A DNA stretch of 64,000 nucleotides from Gemmobacter aquaticus (lineage in GTDB: Bacteria > Pseudomonadota > Alphaproteobacteria > Rhodobacterales > Rhodobacteraceae). The DNA lies in the NCBI RefSeq assembly GCF_007859075.1, contig NZ_VOAK01000020.1, positions 186,001 through 250,000 of the forward strand. The letters are read 5' to 3'. This document shows, piece by piece, positions 44,565 through 53,664 of the stretch. Made by a program: the position numbers and the translations under genes. The notes under the pieces are model-generated. The model saw nothing but the letters and a program-made list of their open reading frames with translations, was not told the DNA's origin and did not search any database. Within the stretch, counting starts at the first letter, position 1. Every line of letters begins with the position of its first letter.

Positions 44565-45290
44565 ATGACCTATTGCGTGGGCCTTCTGTTGAACGAAGGC
44601 ATGGTTCTCTTGTCTGACACCCGCACCAACGCGGGGCTCGACAACATTTCGACCTATCGCAAGATGTTCTGCTTCGAAGATCCGGGCGAGCGGGTGGTGG
44701 CAATCCTTACCGCCGGAAGCCTGAGCGTGACCCAAACCACGATAGCGCGCCTGCGCGAGGCGATCGAGGACGAGGAGTCGGACGGCGAGACCTCGATCAT
44801 GAAGGCGCCCACCATGCTGAAGGTGGCCGAGATCGTCGGCAACATGCTGGCCGAAGTTCGTGTCGAGATCGGTGAAAAGCTGAGCGTGATGAAGCAAAGC
44901 GCCTCGGCCAGCATGATCGTGGCCGGGCAGCGCCGGGGCGGGGCGATGCGGGTTTTCCTGATCTACCCCGAGGGCAACTTCATCGAGGCGACCGAAGACA
45001 CCCCGTTCCTGCAAATCGGCGAGCACAAATACGGCAAGCCCATACTTGACCGCGTGGTGCGGCCCGAGACCTCTTTGGCAGATGCGCAGAAGGCGGTGCT
45101 ACTGAGCATGGATTCGACCCTGCGTTCGAACCTCTCGGTCGGTATGCCGCTCGATCTGGTGGTAATCGAAAAGGACGCCTGCAAGGTCACGCTGCGCCGG
45201 CGGATCGAGGCGGGCGACCCGCAGTTCCGCGCGATGAGCGAGGCATGGTCGGCGGCACTTCGTGACGGCTTTGGCCAGATCGTGATCTGA
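44565..45290 (+). CDS. Anbu-type proteasome-like peptidase (COG3484)
   Basis: A 241-residue NTN hydrolase. It begins MTYCVGLLLNEGMVLLSDTR, so removal of Met exposes Thr1. Asp17 (SDTR) and Lys32 (YRKMF) fall where proteasome beta subunits have their catalytic Asp and Lys. Later blocks are AILTAGSLSVTQ, SMIVAGQRRGG, GKPILDRVV and SMDSTLRSNLSVGMPLDL. Anbu proteins assemble into open lock-washer or dodecameric rings. Clear protease activity has been hard to show, and an amidase role is considered. It follows the transglutaminase-like gene by 76 bp, in the usual position for the operon. Confidence 0.9.
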   Translation: MTYCVGLLLNEGMVLLSDTRTNAGLDNISTYRKMFCFEDPGERVVAILTAGSLSVTQTTIARLREAIEDEESDGETSIMKAPTMLKVAEIVGNMLAEVRVEIGEKLSVMKQSASASMIVAGQRRGGAMRVFLIYPEGNFIEATEDTPFLQIGEHKYGKPILDRVVRPETSLADAQKAVLLSMDSTLRSNLSVGMPLDLVVIEKDACKVTLRRRIEAGDPQFRAMSEAWSAALRDGFGQIVI

Positions 45291-45296
45291 CGGCGT

Positions 45297-46253
45297 TCAG
45301 GCAGCGCGCATCTCTGCCGTCTGGCGGAAGTGCTCGATCACGGCGCTGTGGAACCGCTCGCGATGCAGCGGCACCTCCATCATCACCTCATGCTCGCAGC
45401 GCGGGTAGATATCGAGCTGCCCGCCGGTCCACTGCGCCATCCGTTTGCGCACGGCACGCGGGCAGATAATGCGTTCGGATGATCCGATCACGGTCAACGC
45501 CGCCAGCGTCGGGCTGGGCATCCGGGCTAGGGCATGCATCTCGTTGAACGCGGCATGCAGCCAGGTGAGCGACGGACCGCCAAGCGCCAGATCGGGGTGT
45601 TGCGTCAGGTGCTGGCGCATCCAGTGCCACATCTCGGGGTCGCGCGTCAGCATGTTCCAGCGAAAGCCCGCATGCAGGACATAGCTTGCGCGCGAGGTGG
45701 TCGGCGTCAGCCGGAACCCTTGTCCGGACCGATGCATCAGGCTTGCAAGGTTGACGGCAACAGGTTCCACAGTGGGAAAAAGCTTGATGCCCCACATCGG
45801 CGCGGAAAACACTGCCGATCGCACGGCAAGCCCGCCCATCAGCGATCTGAGCGCGATGCACCCGCCCATCGAATGGCTGAGAATCTGGAAGGGCTCGGGC
45901 AGGCCAAGGGCTGCCACAAACTGCATCAGAGCCGCGACATCGGCCTGATATTCCTGAAAATCATCGACATGGCCCAGCATCGGGTCTGGATGGCGGCGCG
46001 ACGCCAACCCCTGACCACGCCAGTCGATCGTGACCACATGCCACCCCGCCGAGGTCAGCGCGGCGGCGGCGGGGCCGTATTTCTCGGCATATTCCGACCG
46101 GCCGGGAAACAGCAGAACCGTACCCAACACCCGGTCAGCGACCGTCGGCCAATGCGCCAGCCGAAGCCGCGTGCCGTCAGGCGTTGTCCACCAGACGGCA
46201 TGACCCCCGTCGGGGCCACGCGCGGCATCGGTATAGAAGGGCGCAGCCTGCAT
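45297..46253 (-). CDS. Alpha/beta hydrolase, lysophospholipase-like
   Basis: A 318-residue serine hydrolase resembling PldB and monoacylglycerol lipase. The oxyanion turn is TVLLFPGRSEYAEKYGP, the nucleophile elbow ILSHSMGGCIALR (Ser near residue 145), with Asp and His inferred near ERIICPR and YPRCEHEVMME. GQGLASRRHPDPMLGHVDDF is the classic loop of this subgroup. Its ATG overlaps the stop of the SCP2 gene (ATGA on the minus strand), so the two are translated together, suggesting a lipid-handling pair. Confidence 0.85.
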   Translation of the reverse strand: MQAAPFYTDAARGPDGGHAVWWTTPDGTRLRLAHWPTVADRVLGTVLLFPGRSEYAEKYGPAAAALTSAGWHVVTIDWRGQGLASRRHPDPMLGHVDDFQEYQADVAALMQFVAALGLPEPFQILSHSMGGCIALRSLMGGLAVRSAVFSAPMWGIKLFPTVEPVAVNLASLMHRSGQGFRLTPTTSRASYVLHAGFRWNMLTRDPEMWHWMRQHLTQHPDLALGGPSLTWLHAAFNEMHALARMPSPTLAALTVIGSSERIICPRAVRKRMAQWTGGQLDIYPRCEHEVMMEVPLHRERFHSAVIEHFRQTAEMRAA

Positions 46254-46537
46254 CAGCCGAGGGCAGCCCCCAGTTGCATTGCCAGACCCATATTGCCGTC
46301 AACCGACAGCTTGCCGGTCATGAAGGCCATCGTCGGGTTCATCTCGCCCTGCAGGATCGCCTGAAACACTTCGGCCGAGGCCGTCAGCGTCACATCGGCC
46401 TCTTCATCGGCGGCGCGCACGCCCGATTGGTCGACAATGATCGTGCCTTCGCCCGGAATGACGAACTTGGCCGGGGCGTCAAAGGTCGGAAGCTTGGCCG
46501 ACAGCGCCTCGACCGCTGCATTGATGACGTCGCTCAT
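46253..46537 (-). CDS. SCP2 sterol-carrier-like lipid-binding protein
   Basis: A 94-residue single-domain protein. The SCP2 core is visible as FVIPGEGTIIVDQSGV, ADVTLTASAEVFQAILQGEM, and TAFM-type end NPTMAFMTGKLSVDGNMGLA. It has a hydrophobic pocket for fatty-acyl or similar ligands. GGAGAAT precedes ATG 46537. Translationally coupled to the lysophospholipase-like gene. Confidence 0.9.
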   Translation of the reverse strand: MSDVINAAVEALSAKLPTFDAPAKFVIPGEGTIIVDQSGVRAADEEADVTLTASAEVFQAILQGEMNPTMAFMTGKLSVDGNMGLAMQLGAALG

Positions 46538-46621
46538 GATATTCTCCTGCTTGTCGTTTGCTGTCCGGATTGTGACCAGAGGGTTATGGCAATTTTGCGA
46601 CTCTGGGATACACTTCGATAC

Positions 46622-47194
46622 ATGAAGCCCGCACAGTTGATACGCAAGTTTGTCGTCGCGGCATTTCTGGCCGCAGCCCTCCCGGCACCAGGTGTCTGGG
46701 CGGGACCCGCCGAGGATTCGGCCGAGCTTGACCGGCTGTTTGGCGCGTTGAAGGGCGCGGACGAGGCGGCATCTGGCCGCATCGAATCCGAGATCTGGCG
46801 GCTGTGGTCCCGGTCCGGCTCGGCCGCCATGGACCTGTTGCTGGAGCGTGGCCGCAAGGCGATGGGGCAGGGCGACTATGAGGCGGCGATCGAACACTTC
46901 ACCGCGCTGACCGACCACGCCCCGGACTTTGCCGAAGGCTGGAATGCAAGGGCTATCGCCTTTTACCATATGGGGCGCTACGGGCAGTCGGTGGCGGACA
47001 TCCAGCACACGCTTGCACTCAACCCCCGGCACTTTGGCGCGCTTGCCGGGTTCGGGGCGATTCTCGAGGCGATTGACCAGCCTGAGCCCGCGCTCGAGGT
47101 CTATCGGGCGGCCCTTGCTATACATCCCCATCTGAAGGGGATAGACGAGGCTGTGAAACGCCTGGAAACCAAGATCGCCGGGCAGGATATCTGA
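46622..47194 (+). CDS. Exported TPR-repeat protein
   Basis: A 190-residue periplasmic protein. Start 46622 gives a clean signal peptide (KPAQLIRKFVVAAFLAAAL, cleaved near VWAGP); ATG 46586 has a closer GAGGG but would place twelve extra residues before it. Three TPR-like units follow: RKAMGQGDYEAAIEHFTALTDHAP, AFYHMGRYGQSVADIQHTLALNP, and FGAILEAIDQPEPALEVYRAALAI (seen in part: DQPEPALEVYRAAL). It is a protein-interaction scaffold of unknown partner, 12 bp upstream of the helicase gene. Confidence 0.82.
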   Translation: MKPAQLIRKFVVAAFLAAALPAPGVWAGPAEDSAELDRLFGALKGADEAASGRIESEIWRLWSRSGSAAMDLLLERGRKAMGQGDYEAAIEHFTALTDHAPDFAEGWNARAIAFYHMGRYGQSVADIQHTLALNPRHFGALAGFGAILEAIDQPEPALEVYRAALAIHPHLKGIDEAVKRLETKIAGQDI

Positions 47195-47206
47195 ATCGGC
47201 AGACCC

Positions 47207-50110
47207 ATGGCTTTCAACTCACGCGTGACGGCGGTGCTCGGTCCGACGAACACCGGCAAGACGCATTATGCCATCGAACGGATGCTCGGCCATCGGACCG
47301 GGGTGATCGGCCTGCCGCTGCGTCTTCTGGCGCGCGAGGTCTATGACCGCATCGTCAAGGCGCGTGGTCCTTCGGTTGTAGCGCTTGTCACGGGTGAAGA
47401 GCGTATCGTGCCCGAACGCACCCAGTACTGGGTCTGCACGGTCGAGGCGATGCCCACCGATATCGGCGCTGATTTCCTCGCGATCGATGAGATCCAGCTT
47501 TGTGGCGATCCGGACCGGGGGCATGTTTTCACCGACCGCCTGCTGCATGCGCGGGGTCTGGTCGAGACGATGTTTCTCGGGTCCGATTCGATGCGCCCGG
47601 CCATCGCCGCACTGGTGCCTGGCACGCAGTTTGTGCGCCGCGACCGATTCTCGACCCTGTCCTATACGGGGTCGAAAAAGATCAGTCGGATGCCCGCACG
47701 CTCGGCAATCGTCGGGTTCTCGGTCGATGACGTCTATGCCATCGCCGAGTTGATCCGCCGCCAGAAGGGGGGCTGCGCGGTGGTCATGGGGGCGCTGTCG
47801 CCACGAACCCGCAATGCGCAGGTCGCCCTCTATCAGAATGGCGAGGTGGATTATCTGGTGGCCACCGATGCTATCGGGATGGGGTTGAACCTCGACATCA
47901 AGCACGTTGCCTTCTCCAGCACCCACAAGTTTGACGGACGCCGGATGCGACCCCTGTTCCCGCATGAGATGGGCCAGATCGCCGGGCGCGCGGGCCGACA
48001 CCTTGAGCCGGGCTCGTTTGGTGTGACGGGCGAGGCGCGCCCGCTGGACGAGGATCTGGTCGAGGCGATCGAGGAGCACCGCTTTGCCCCGGTGCGAAAG
48101 CTCATGTGGCGTAACGACGCACTCGACTTCGGCAGCGTCGAGCGGCTGATCGCCTCGCTTGAGGCGCCGACGACGAATGAATGGCTGATGCGCACGCGCG
48201 AGGCTGACGATCTTCTGTCGCTGAAAGCACTATGGCAGCTTCCCGACATGGCAAACCGCCTGCGCGGTCCCCAAGCGGTGCGGCTTTTGTGGGATGTCTG
48301 CCGGATTCCCGATTTCCGTTCCTCGATTGGCGCGGAACATGTGCATCTTCTGCACCGCTTGTTCGATTTCCTGCAAAGCGGCCATATTCCTGCCGACTGG
48401 ATGGCGAAAGCTGTTGCGCGGATTGATCGCTCTGACGGAGATATTGACGCGATATCGAAACGTCTGGCCTATATCCGCACTTGGACTTACGTTGCGCAGC
48501 GCAAAGGCTGGGTCGAGGATGAATCCCATTGGCGCGAGGAAACGCGCGCTGTAGAAGACCGCCTGTCGGATGCGCTGCACGCGCGGCTGACGCAGAGATT
48601 TGTCGATCGGCGCACGTCTGTGCTGATGCGCCGGTTGAAACAGAAGGAGAGCCTTGTGGCTGAGGTGAACGACAAGGGTGAGGTGATGGTCGAAGGCGAA
48701 TTCGTCGGCCGTCTCGAAGGGTTCCGGTTCCGTCAGGATGCCTCGGCAACGGGCGAGGAGGCGCGTGTCGTGCGGCAGGCGGCCGTTCAGGCGCTGCGCC
48801 CCGAGTTCCACCTGCGGGCGGACAAGTTCTACAACTCGCCCGATACCGAAATGGACTTCACCGAACAGGGCGGCCTGATGTGGGGCGGCTCGGCGGTGGG
48901 CAAGCTGGTGGCGGGGGCTGAACCTCTGAAGCCGCAGGTCGAGGCCTTCGTCGACGAAGAAGCAGGGACCGAGGTCGCCGACAAGGTGCGCCGTCGTCTG
49001 CAGCACTTCATTGACCGCAAGATCGCCGCGCATTTCGAACCGCTTTTGGCCCTTGGCCGCGACGAGGCGCTGCAGGGTCTGGCCCGCGGCTTTGCATTCC
49101 GTCTGGTCGAAGGGCTGGGCATCGTCACCCGCGAAAGCGTGGCCGAGGATGTGAAGGCGCTGGATCAGGAGGCGCGTTCGTCCCTGCGCAAGCATGGGGT
49201 GCGTTTCGGCCAGTACACGATCTTCATGCCGATCCTGCTGAAGCCCGCGCCCACCCGGCTGCGGCTGGTGCTTTGGTCGCTGGCCAACGGTCTGCAAGAG
49301 TTCCCCGAAAGCCCGCCGCCCGGCCTCGTGACGATCCCGAACATCGTCGAAGTGCCGAAAGAGCATTACACGCTGGCGGGCTACCGCCCCGCCGGTACGC
49401 GGGCGATCCGCATCGACATGCTGGAGCGTCTGGCAGATCTTTTGCGCGCCAAGGACAGCCGTGCAGGCTTTGAGGCGACGCCGGATATGCTCTCGATCAC
49501 CGGCATGACGCTGGAGCAGTTCGCCGATCTGATGGGCGGTTTGGGCTACAAGGGCGAAAAGGCTGAGCGCGCGAAGGTGCGCCGGGCCGAGGCGCCGGTG
49601 GCCGACACGACAAGCACTGCCCCGATCCCCGAAGAAGTTTCGGTTCTGGCCCCGGTCGAAGAACCCGTGGCCGAGGCGTCGACTGCGGAAGGCGCCGATG
49701 CGACCGAGGCGGCCGCGCCCGAAATGGAGGTGTTCTATACCTTCACCTGGGCGCCGCGCCCGCGCCATGATGCCAACCGTGGCCCCCGCCGTGAGGGTGG
49801 CAACCGCGAGGGCGGTCGTGGCCCGCGCCGCGAAGGTGCCGAGGGTGAGGCAAAGGCCGAGCGCCCGAATCGCGGTCCGCGCGAGGGTGGCAAGCCGCGT
49901 GAGGATCGTCCCCGCACTGATGGCAAGCCGGGCGGCAAGCCCGAGGGGCGCCGCGACGATCAGCGCAAGGGCGGCAAGTTCGACCGTCGGGATGACCGCA
50001 AGGACGGCCACAAGCCCAAGAACTTTGAGGCGCGCCCGCCCAAGGCCGAAAAGCCCATCGACCCTGACAACCCGTTTGCGGCGTTGCTGGCACTGAAGGG
50101 CAAGGTCTGA
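47207..50110 (+). CDS. SUV3-like superfamily 2 RNA helicase
   Basis: A 967-residue ATP-dependent helicase related to mitochondrial SUPV3L1. Motif I is VLGPTNTGKTHYA at residues 10-22, motif II LAIDEIQLCGDPDRG, motif III-V region SYTGSKKISRMP and VALYQNGEVDYLVATDAIGMGLNL (in parts: YLVATDAIGMGLN), and motif VI GQIAGRAGRHLEPG. A long central region binds RNA. From about residue 845 the tail is low-complexity Arg/Lys/Gly/Glu-rich with RGPRREG-type repeats, likely RNA-binding and disordered. It is followed directly by the S4-domain gene, a pairing usual in Rhodobacterales and suggesting RNA turnover or ribosome maintenance. Confidence 0.9.
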   Translation: MAFNSRVTAVLGPTNTGKTHYAIERMLGHRTGVIGLPLRLLAREVYDRIVKARGPSVVALVTGEERIVPERTQYWVCTVEAMPTDIGADFLAIDEIQLCGDPDRGHVFTDRLLHARGLVETMFLGSDSMRPAIAALVPGTQFVRRDRFSTLSYTGSKKISRMPARSAIVGFSVDDVYAIAELIRRQKGGCAVVMGALSPRTRNAQVALYQNGEVDYLVATDAIGMGLNLDIKHVAFSSTHKFDGRRMRPLFPHEMGQIAGRAGRHLEPGSFGVTGEARPLDEDLVEAIEEHRFAPVRKLMWRNDALDFGSVERLIASLEAPTTNEWLMRTREADDLLSLKALWQLPDMANRLRGPQAVRLLWDVCRIPDFRSSIGAEHVHLLHRLFDFLQSGHIPADWMAKAVARIDRSDGDIDAISKRLAYIRTWTYVAQRKGWVEDESHWREETRAVEDRLSDALHARLTQRFVDRRTSVLMRRLKQKESLVAEVNDKGEVMVEGEFVGRLEGFRFRQDASATGEEARVVRQAAVQALRPEFHLRADKFYNSPDTEMDFTEQGGLMWGGSAVGKLVAGAEPLKPQVEAFVDEEAGTEVADKVRRRLQHFIDRKIAAHFEPLLALGRDEALQGLARGFAFRLVEGLGIVTRESVAEDVKALDQEARSSLRKHGVRFGQYTIFMPILLKPAPTRLRLVLWSLANGLQEFPESPPPGLVTIPNIVEVPKEHYTLAGYRPAGTRAIRIDMLERLADLLRAKDSRAGFEATPDMLSITGMTLEQFADLMGGLGYKGEKAERAKVRRAEAPVADTTSTAPIPEEVSVLAPVEEPVAEASTAEGADATEAAAPEMEVFYTFTWAPRPRHDANRGPRREGGNREGGRGPRREGAEGEAKAERPNRGPREGGKPREDRPRTDGKPGGKPEGRRDDQRKGGKFDRRDDRKDGHKPKNFEARPPKAEKPIDPDNPFAALLALKGKV

Positions 50111-50530
50111 TTGGCGAAGTATCGTTCTGATGGTCAGGCCCGGCAGGCACCTGTTGCCCGCGCCACCATCCGGCTGGACAAATGGTTGTGGCAGGCGCGA
50201 TTCTTCCGGTCGCGCCCGCAGGCCTGCGAGATGATCGCCGAGGGGCATCTGCGCCTGAATGGCAATCGCTGCCTGAAGCCCGGCCATCAGGTGGGCGAGG
50301 GGGATACGCTGACATTTCCGCAGGGTGGCCGAATCCGGTTGATCCGCGTCTTGGCCCCAGGTCAGCGCCGTGGCCCGGCCTACGAAGCCTCCGGGCTTTA
50401 TTTCGATCTCGACCCACAATCGAATCCGGCAGATGCAGAAAACGAAGAAAACCGGCCCACATCGGACCAAGATGGCTGGAACGATGTTTCTGAATCGACT
50501 GCCGATGGAAGATACGGCAATTTGCGTTAG
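50111..50530 (+). CDS. hslR: S4-domain RNA-binding heat-shock protein 15
   Basis: A 139-residue protein whose S4 domain spans about residues 18-75: ATIRLDKWLWQARFFRSR, ACEMIAEGHLRLNGNR and PGHQVGEGDTL. In E. coli Hsp15 recycles stalled 50S subunits that carry nascent chain. The only sensible start is TTG 50111, immediately after the helicase TGA, with AAGG just upstream; no ATG exists before the domain. The C-terminus is acidic and Asn-rich. The TTG start implies low or coupled translation. Confidence 0.85.
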   Translation: MAKYRSDGQARQAPVARATIRLDKWLWQARFFRSRPQACEMIAEGHLRLNGNRCLKPGHQVGEGDTLTFPQGGRIRLIRVLAPGQRRGPAYEASGLYFDLDPQSNPADAENEENRPTSDQDGWNDVSESTADGRYGNLR

Positions 50531-50603
50531 GTTTTCTGTGCTTGAATGCGCCGGAACCATGCACTAGCTAAGCGCCAGATCAAGAAAGACCGGGACCCTT
50601 CCC

Positions 50604-50942
50604 ATGACCTATGTGGTGACCGACAACTGCATCGCCTGCAAATACACCGACTGCGTCGAGGTATGTCCGGTGGATTGCTTCTATGAGGGTGAGAACACTC
50701 TGGTCATCCATCCGGATGAATGCATCGACTGCGGCGTGTGCGAACCGGAATGCCCGGCTGATGCGATCCGCCCCGATACTGAGCCCGATATGGACAAGTG
50801 GGTCGAGTTCAATCGGAAGTATGCCGAACTGTGGCCGGTGATTACCCAGAAGCAGGATCCACTTCCGGGCTATCAGGAACGCGACGGCGAGAAAGACAAG
50901 CTTGAGAAATACTTCTCGCCCAATCCTGGGCAGGGAAGCTGA
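50604..50942 (+). CDS. fdxA: Seven-iron ferredoxin FdxA
   Basis: A 112-residue [3Fe-4S][4Fe-4S] ferredoxin. The first cluster region reads [20 protein letters not shown] and the second [18 protein letters not shown]. The C-terminal extension with [17 protein letters not shown] is typical of the alphaproteobacterial type. It supplies low-potential electrons in the cytoplasm. It is followed after 73 bp by three consecutive inverted repeats that end in a terminator. Confidence 0.95.
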   Translation: MTYVVTDNCIACKYTDCVEVCPVDCFYEGENTLVIHPDECIDCGVCEPECPADAIRPDTEPDMDKWVEFNRKYAELWPVITQKQDPLPGYQERDGEKDKLEKYFSPNPGQGS

Positions 50943-51015
50943 TCGGGCCCGCCTTGCGCGTGCCCATGCACAGGGTGCAACCCGGTCATGGTGCGGGTCT
51001 GCGTTGCTGTGGTTG

Positions 51016-51106
51016 GAATCAGGGTGATTCTGTGTTATGAAGGCGTCATAAACACAGCATGAATGCCTGAATGCCGCCTCAGGACTGCTCGCCTGAGACG
51101 GTTTTT
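51016..51106 (+). ncRNA. Candidate structured RNA: three consecutive hairpins ending in an intrinsic terminator
   Basis: Three inverted repeats follow one another on the plus strand: GAATCA-GGG-TGATTC (51016-51030); CTGTGTTATGA (51030-51040) with TCATAAACACAG (51046-51057, one bulged A); and the terminator stem CCGCCTCAGG (51074-51083) with CCTGAGACGG (51092-51101) followed by five T. No convincing reading frame covers them. It may be a small RNA, a processed fdxA 3' UTR, or a carD leader attenuator. No known RNA family is recognised. Confidence 0.5.
51074..51106 (+). terminator. Intrinsic terminator between fdxA and carD
   Basis: A 10-bp stem with one mismatch (C/A) and an 8-base loop, followed directly by TTTTT. 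It would stop transcription from fdxA or from a local RNA promoter and leaves carD with its own promoter in the 100 bp that follow. Confidence 0.82.
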
Positions 51107-51206
51107 AATGTGAGTCTCGGCCCCTTGAACCCGGTGCAAACGTGCCGGACTGGGGCTTTGTCGTCGCAATAGCACAGGCCGTCTTGCGCATGAGGAAGCC
51201 GCTGGA

Positions 51207-51716
51207 ATGACCAAGACCAAGAAGCCCGAGTTCCGCCCTGACGAATTCGTCGTTTATCCGGCCCATGGCGTGGGCAAGATCGTCTCGATCGAAGAACAGG
51301 AAATCGCCGGATTCAAGCTGGAACTGTTCGTCATCCATTTCGAGAAAGACAAGATGACGCTGCGTGTGCCGACGCACAAGGCGACCGAAGTCGGCATGCG
51401 TCAGCTGTCGACACCCGATATCGTGAACAAGGCGCTGGACACCCTGAAGGGTAAGGCCCGGGTCAAGCGCGCCATGTGGTCGCGCCGCGCGCAAGAATAT
51501 GAGCAGAAGATCAACTCGGGCGACCTTCTGTCGATCGCCGAAGTGGTGCGCGACTTGCACCGCACGGATGATCAGCGTGAACAGTCCTACTCCGAGCGTC
51601 AGCTGTATGAAGCGGCACTTGAGCGGCTGACCCGTGAGGTTGCTGCCGTGTCGGGTGCAGATGAGGCACAGGCGCAAAAGACCGTAGATTCGGTGCTGAC
51701 CTCGCGCGCGGCCTGA
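51207..51716 (+). CDS. carD: CarD/CdnL-family RNA polymerase-binding regulator
   Basis: A 169-residue protein that binds the RNAP beta subunit and stabilises open complexes, important for rRNA and growth promoters in alphaproteobacteria. The RNAP-interaction domain spans about residues 8-70: FVVYPAHGVGKIVSIEEQEI and RVPTHKATEVGMRQL. The helical DNA-binding domain follows with RRAQEYEQKINSGDLLSIAE and RDLHRTDDQREQSYSERQLYE (in parts: VVRDLHR, SYSERQLYE). It is ended by a textbook terminator. Confidence 0.94.
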   Translation: MTKTKKPEFRPDEFVVYPAHGVGKIVSIEEQEIAGFKLELFVIHFEKDKMTLRVPTHKATEVGMRQLSTPDIVNKALDTLKGKARVKRAMWSRRAQEYEQKINSGDLLSIAEVVRDLHRTDDQREQSYSERQLYEAALERLTREVAAVSGADEAQAQKTVDSVLTSRAA

Positions 51717-51736
51717 TCTGCCATCCGATCATGAAC

Positions 51737-51763
51737 AAAAGCCGCCCATTTGGGCGGCTTTTT
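51737..51763. terminator. Bidirectional intrinsic terminator between carD and cobS
   Basis: AAGCCGCCCA (51739-51748) pairs with TGGGCGGCTT (51751-51760), flanked by A and T runs on both sides, so it works for carD on the plus strand and cobS on the minus strand. Confidence 0.92.
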
Positions 51764-51780
51764 CCATTACACGCGCCCCG

Positions 51781-52572
51781 TCAGAGGATTGCCGCAGCCG
51801 CCCCAAGCGCGGCAAGCTCGGAAAGCTGCTGACTGGCGCCCAGAATGTCACCGGTTTGCCCGCCGATCTTGACCATGGCTACGCGCCAAAGCGCCAGCGC
51901 GGCGAGGCCGGCCGAGGCAGTCATGGCGATCGCATCAAATCCCGAACAGAGCAGCGCCAACAGCAGCGCGACCAGCACCGCCTGACCCGCCGCCGGGGGC
52001 GCGGGTTGTCCAACGCTCTGGCTTAGCCCCGCGCCCCGTGCGTTGGGCATCAGCGACAACATCGCGGCCATCGGCGCCCGGCTGATCGTGGCCGCCGCAA
52101 CAAGCGCCATCCAGTGCCCGCCCGCGATCAATGCAGTGACGGCACTCCACCTGCCGAGCGTGACGAGGATCAGCGCCATGACGCCGTAGCTGCCGATATG
52201 GCTGTCCTTCATGATCTCCAGCCGTCGCGCCTTGTCCCATCCGCCCCAAAGCCCGTCAGCGGTGTCGGCAAGCCCATCCTCGTGCATCGCGCCGGTGACA
52301 AGAGCATGCGCCGCCAGCAGCGCCGCCGCGGCAAAACCCGCGGGCGTACCAAGGGCAAAGGCCAGCCATCCCGCAAGAGCCGATAGCGCACCCAGAATCA
52401 GGCCCACCAACGGCCAGGCCCAGACGGCGGGGGGCGTGGGAAAGTCCTTGGGCGCAGGCAGCGGAAGACGCGAGAGCAGCGCAAGCCCCGCGCGCAGGTC
52501 GCGCAAGGCCGTCCCGCCTTGCACCGCCCGGCAAAGGCGCGACAGGCTGTCGCTCAGGTCGGTCTTGTGCAT
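51781..52572 (-). CDS. cobS: Cobalamin-5'-phosphate synthase
   Basis: A 263-residue inner-membrane enzyme that joins adenosyl-GDP-cobinamide to alpha-ribazole (phosphate). Family blocks are [26 protein letters not shown] with the metal-binding Asp/Glu set, [14 protein letters not shown] and the C-terminal [17 protein letters not shown]. Five to six helices lie between these. ATG 52572 is used; the frame opens further only with a TTG. It is divergent from cobT (80 bp), and the pair performs the last steps of nucleotide-loop assembly. Confidence 0.95.
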   Translation of the reverse strand: MHKTDLSDSLSRLCRAVQGGTALRDLRAGLALLSRLPLPAPKDFPTPPAVWAWPLVGLILGALSALAGWLAFALGTPAGFAAAALLAAHALVTGAMHEDGLADTADGLWGGWDKARRLEIMKDSHIGSYGVMALILVTLGRWSAVTALIAGGHWMALVAAATISRAPMAAMLSLMPNARGAGLSQSVGQPAPPAAGQAVLVALLLALLCSGFDAIAMTASAGLAALALWRVAMVKIGGQTGDILGASQQLSELAALGAAAAIL

Positions 52573-52652
52573 CTGAATGCCCTTTCCGGGATGGTCTTCA
52601 CGCCGCAACCTCGGTAGCGAAGACGAGACAGCCGTTCAATCAAGGACCGCCC

Positions 52653-53663
52653 ATGCCCGCGCCGTTTGCGACCCTTTCCGATTTCCGTGCCCTGCTGCAA
52701 GCCCTGCCGTCGGCCGATCCCGCCGCGACCGCGGCTGCCGAAGAGCGCAACAGCCAGCTGACCAAGCCGCCGGGTGCGTTGGGCCGTCTGGAAGATATGG
52801 CAATCTGGTACGCAGGATGGCGTGGTGTCGCGCGCCCGGCATTGGAACGCCCGCAGGTTATCGTCTTTGCAGGCAATCACGGCGTTGCCGCGCGCGGCGT
52901 CTCGGCCTTTCCGGCCGAGGTGACTGTGCAGATGGTGGCGAACTTCCGGGCGGGCGGGGCTGCGATCAACCAGCTGGCGCGCGCGGCTGGTGCGACGCTT
53001 TCGGTGCATGAGCTGGACCTTGACCGCCCGACCGCCGATTTCACCCAAGGCCCCGCCATGACCGAGGCCGAGGTGGTTGCGGCACTGTCCGTCGGGTGGC
53101 ACGCCGTCGATCCATCATCCGACTTGCTGGTCGTGGGCGAGATGGGGATCGGCAATACCACGCCCGCCGCGGCGATTGCCTGCGCGCTGTTCGGCGGGCA
53201 ACCCGGCGAATGGACGGGCAGGGGCACCGGTGTCGATGACAGGGGCCTGTCGATCAAGACGCAGGTTGTGGCCGAAGGACTGGCCGCCAACCCCGATCGC
53301 GACCCGCTGGAGGTGCTGCGCTGTCTGGGCGGGCGCGAAATTGCCGCGATGGCGGGCGCGATCGCCGCCGCCCATGCCGCGCGGATCCCGGTCATCCTCG
53401 ACGGGTTCATCTGCACGGCGGCGGCAGCGACATTGGCCATGGCGGCCGAAGGGGCGCTCGATCACTGTATCGCAGGCCATGCCAGCGCCGAGGCCTCGCA
53501 CCGCGCGCTTCTGTCGAAGCTTGGCAAGCAGCCGATGCTGGAGCTGGGCCTGCGGCTTGGCGAAGGCTCAGGCGCGGCATTGGCGATCAATGTGCTGAAG
53601 GCGGCGATTGCTTGCCATTCGGGCATGGCCACCTTCGCCGAAGCTGGGGTTTCCGGGGCCTGA
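52653..53663 (+). CDS. cobT: Nicotinate-nucleotide-dimethylbenzimidazole phosphoribosyltransferase
   Basis: A 336-residue enzyme that makes alpha-ribazole phosphate, the lower-ligand donor consumed by the CobS route. Hallmarks are [91 protein letters not shown], and the C-terminal catalytic Glu in [11 protein letters not shown]. Full length. Confidence 0.96.
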   Translation: MPAPFATLSDFRALLQALPSADPAATAAAEERNSQLTKPPGALGRLEDMAIWYAGWRGVARPALERPQVIVFAGNHGVAARGVSAFPAEVTVQMVANFRAGGAAINQLARAAGATLSVHELDLDRPTADFTQGPAMTEAEVVAALSVGWHAVDPSSDLLVVGEMGIGNTTPAAAIACALFGGQPGEWTGRGTGVDDRGLSIKTQVVAEGLAANPDRDPLEVLRCLGGREIAAMAGAIAAAHAARIPVILDGFICTAAAATLAMAAEGALDHCIAGHASAEASHRALLSKLGKQPMLELGLRLGEGSGAALAINVLKAAIACHSGMATFAEAGVSGA

Positions 53664-53664
53664 C

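Noticed and set aside
48230-50560. A 776-codon open frame opposite the helicase gene
   Set aside because: Same cause; composition follows the antisense of the helicase tail repeats and there is no recognisable domain or ribosome-binding site.
52573-52652. Possible cobalamin riboswitch between cobS and cobT
   Set aside because: The gap is only 80 bp and lacks a B12-box-like sequence; a cobalamin riboswitch needs about 200 bases.
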